A DNA stretch of 7,585 nucleotides. Source: Lachnospiraceae bacterium. GTDB taxonomy: Bacteria; Bacillota_A; Clostridia; Lachnospirales; Lachnospiraceae. Both the position numbers and the translations under genes were made by a program. The stretch spans positions 1 to 7,585 of the forward strand of contig JAISHZ010000027.1 of NCBI GenBank assembly GCA_031262285.1, written 5' to 3'. The notes under the pieces are model-generated. The model saw only the letters and a program-made list of their open reading frames with translations, made no database searches and was not told the DNA's origin. Below are positions 5,936 through 7,585 of this stretch, in pieces. The stretch's first letter is position 1. Each line of letters opens with the position of its first letter.

Positions 5936-6048
5936 TGCGCCACCTCCTTGATTTCTTTCTGTATGTACTTCGGGAATTTTGCCACGACCACCTCGTAAGC
6001 ACGATCAATCATTGCTCGTATTTCATCGTCCGACCTTGTTGGGTAAAG
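5932..6048 (-). pseudogene. C-terminal remnant, possibly YjbR/MmcQ family
   Basis: An open minus-strand frame of 38 codons, reading LYPTRSDDEIRAMIDRAYEV and onward to KEIKEVAQ, ends in a TGA that overlaps the ATG of the phosphoesterase remnant. The pattern of a DDEI-type turn, an (S/A)YEVVVAKxPK helix and a KEI tail resembles the C-terminus of YjbR/MmcQ DNA-binding proteins. The family call is by eye and tentative. Its 5' part is missing: around 6048 the sequence runs into the start of the UvrA-like gene on the other strand. The stretch 5730-6068 holds these two remnants and nothing else that I can support. Confidence 0.45.
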
Positions 6049-6068
6049 ATATGAAAGGAAATAATGAA

Positions 6069-7585
6069 ATGGCAGATTTTATTACCGTGCAAGGCGCACA
6101 CATACACAATCTGAAAAATGTAGACGTGAAAATCCCACGCGGAAAGCTGACGGTTATCACGGGGGTGAGCGGTTCGGGCAAATCCAGCCTCGCATTTGAT
6201 ACGATATATGAGGAAGGTAAACGTCGCTATCTCATGTTTTCGGACACATCGTTTATGGTGGACAGCGTACCGACTTTTGAAAGCATTTCCGGTTTATCGC
6301 CAACTGTAGCGGTTGAGCAGCGTATTACGCGGCAATCCAACCCGCGTTCTACTGTAGGCACGAAAACGAAAATCAGCGCCATGCTTGCCATGCTGTTTAC
6401 CAATTATGGCAAGCGCGAGCCGGAATATGACGACGGTTTGCCACTTGATATGGCGATGTTTCAAAGAAACTCCGCGCGGGGTATGTGTGTGCGTTGTTTG
6501 GGAAGCGGTTCCTCGATCCGTGTGCATGAAGAAGTCTTGATGGCGAATAAGTCCAAACAAATAGCGGATTTATTTCCGAAAGGATTCTTAATGCGTGGTG
6601 GTACCGGTAAAAGATTTCGTGAATTTTGTGAGTTCCACCATATCAATCCGCGTAAAGCGGCAAACGAATTGGACGAAAAGCAGTATGAACTGTTAGTCTA
6701 CGGCGACGGCGGCAAAACGATTTTTTGCGGTCTTATCCCGTGGTTATTACAGACAGGCAAACGAGATGAAATCAGCGGTCATCAAAGCTATTTGTTTCAT
6801 GAAACAGGGATACTTACCCATTCAAAATGCCACAAATGCGGTGGTACGGGGCTTGGCGAAGCGGCGACGCATACTCATATTTGCGGTAAAACCATCACCG
6901 AAATGGAAGATATGTATATACGCGACTTGCGAAAGTTTTTTACCGACAACAGTTTACCGGGTAAGCGATTAACAGAGGAAATACTGTTAAAGCTTGCATA
7001 TATGGATGATGTGGGTTTGCACCATTTAGCACTTTCACGTTCTATTCCAAGCCTTTCTGGCGGCGAGATACAGCGGCTGTTTTTAGCAAGCTATATCATA
7101 GCCGAAATGGACAGCATCATCTTTATTTTTGACGAGCCGACAATCGGTTTGCATGAAGTGGAAAAACAAAAGCTGATTGATATCGTTAAAAATCTCATAA
7201 AACGAGGTAATACCGTTATTGCTGTGGAACACGACGAGAATTTCATGAGAGCTGCCGATTATATGATTGACTTAGGTCCTTACGCCGGTGAACACGGCGG
7301 CGAGCGGATTTATCAAGGCAGTTTTGATGATTTTCTATCATCCGGTAAGTCACTGACCGCGCCCTATCTCACGGGCAAATCCACCATGCCTGTTAAAACA
7401 GAGTTTAAGAGCGCCAACCCTGCATGGCTTTTAACACTTCGCCATTGCAACCTCCACAATTTACGAGATGTAGAGGTCAATATTCCGCTTGGGTTGCTTG
7501 TCGGTGTTGCAGGTGTTTCGGGCAGTGGGAAATCGACCTTAATCTCGGATACGCTTGTTCCGAAACTCAAAGAAACATTAAAAAA
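6069..7585 (+). CDS. UvrA-like ABC ATPase lacking the UvrB-binding region (partial, cut at window edge)
   Basis: At least 505 residues, open to the window edge. Domain order follows UvrA. Walker A GVSGSGKS is at 32-39, the same position as in E. coli UvrA. Then come NPRSTVGT at 91-98, a CVRC pair at 140-143 equivalent to the GACPTC site, CHKC at 254-257, ABC signature SLSGGE at 328-333, Walker B with DEPTIGLH at 355-362, and the H-loop EHDE at 387-390. A second Walker A, GVSGSGKST, lies at 482-490. Between the first Walker A and the CVRC pair about 137 residues are missing relative to E. coli UvrA. That is where the UvrB-binding domain and the first zinc Cys pair lie, so ordinary nucleotide excision repair is unlikely. 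Related short UvrA-like proteins include drug-resistance factors such as DrrC. The ATG at 6069 has an AAGGAA site; 6051 is an alternative start. Confidence 0.9.
   Translation, partial: MADFITVQGAHIHNLKNVDVKIPRGKLTVITGVSGSGKSSLAFDTIYEEGKRRYLMFSDTSFMVDSVPTFESISGLSPTVAVEQRITRQSNPRSTVGTKTKISAMLAMLFTNYGKREPEYDDGLPLDMAMFQRNSARGMCVRCLGSGSSIRVHEEVLMANKSKQIADLFPKGFLMRGGTGKRFREFCEFHHINPRKAANELDEKQYELLVYGDGGKTIFCGLIPWLLQTGKRDEISGHQSYLFHETGILTHSKCHKCGGTGLGEAATHTHICGKTITEMEDMYIRDLRKFFTDNSLPGKRLTEEILLKLAYMDDVGLHHLALSRSIPSLSGGEIQRLFLASYIIAEMDSIIFIFDEPTIGLHEVEKQKLIDIVKNLIKRGNTVIAVEHDENFMRAADYMIDLGPYAGEHGGERIYQGSFDDFLSSGKSLTAPYLTGKSTMPVKTEFKSANPAWLLTLRHCNLHNLRDVEVNIPLGLLVGVAGVSGSGKSTLISDTLVPKLKETLK

Overview
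The window looks like a chromosomal or accessory segment of an anaerobic Bacillota (Clostridia or Negativicutes; I cannot decide which). Grounds are strong GGAGG-type ribosome binding sites, a consensus sigma-A-type promoter, a short SufB/SufD-family protein of the minimal SUF type, a YdbC/PC4-like small protein, and a moderately AT-leaning composition. No rRNA, tRNA, CRISPR array, transposase or integrase is visible.

Layout. Positions 1-104 hold the first copy (R1) of a ~100-bp repeat. Next come a short leader with a perfect 10-bp dyad and a CobW-like GTPase fused to a YcgQ/DUF1980-like C-terminal domain (219-1148). A three-gene signalling cluster follows on the same strand: a CheC/CheX-type phosphatase with an N-terminal array of 29-residue repeats (1264-2184), a single-domain CheY-like receiver (2229-2594), and a protein with degenerate GGDEF and EAL domains (2631-3974). 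A SufB/SufD-family gene with no SufC partner converges from the other strand (4038-4955). Between it and the next gene, two more repeat copies lie head to head (R2 on minus 5006-5108, R3 on plus about 5180-5274). They form a large palindrome with a hairpin at its centre.

To the right is a YdbC/PC4-like gene (5508-5729) with a good promoter. A 320-bp stretch then carries minus-strand remnants of two unrelated genes: a YjbR/MmcQ-like C-terminus and a metallophosphoesterase N-terminus. The window ends inside a UvrA-like ABC ATPase lacking the region where UvrA binds UvrB (6069 to the edge).

How the genes may work together. The receiver, the CheC/CheX-type phosphatase and the degenerate GGDEF-EAL protein form a plausible signalling unit. 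The phosphatase would dephosphorylate the receiver. Its N-terminal repeats resemble MshEN-type c-di-GMP-binding motifs, so phosphorylation and c-di-GMP sensing may meet in this cluster. That is inference. The most unusual structural signal is the repeat family: R1 and R2 bracket about 5 kb in inverted orientation, all three copies point toward a downstream gene, and R2/R3 make a long cruciform-capable palindrome.
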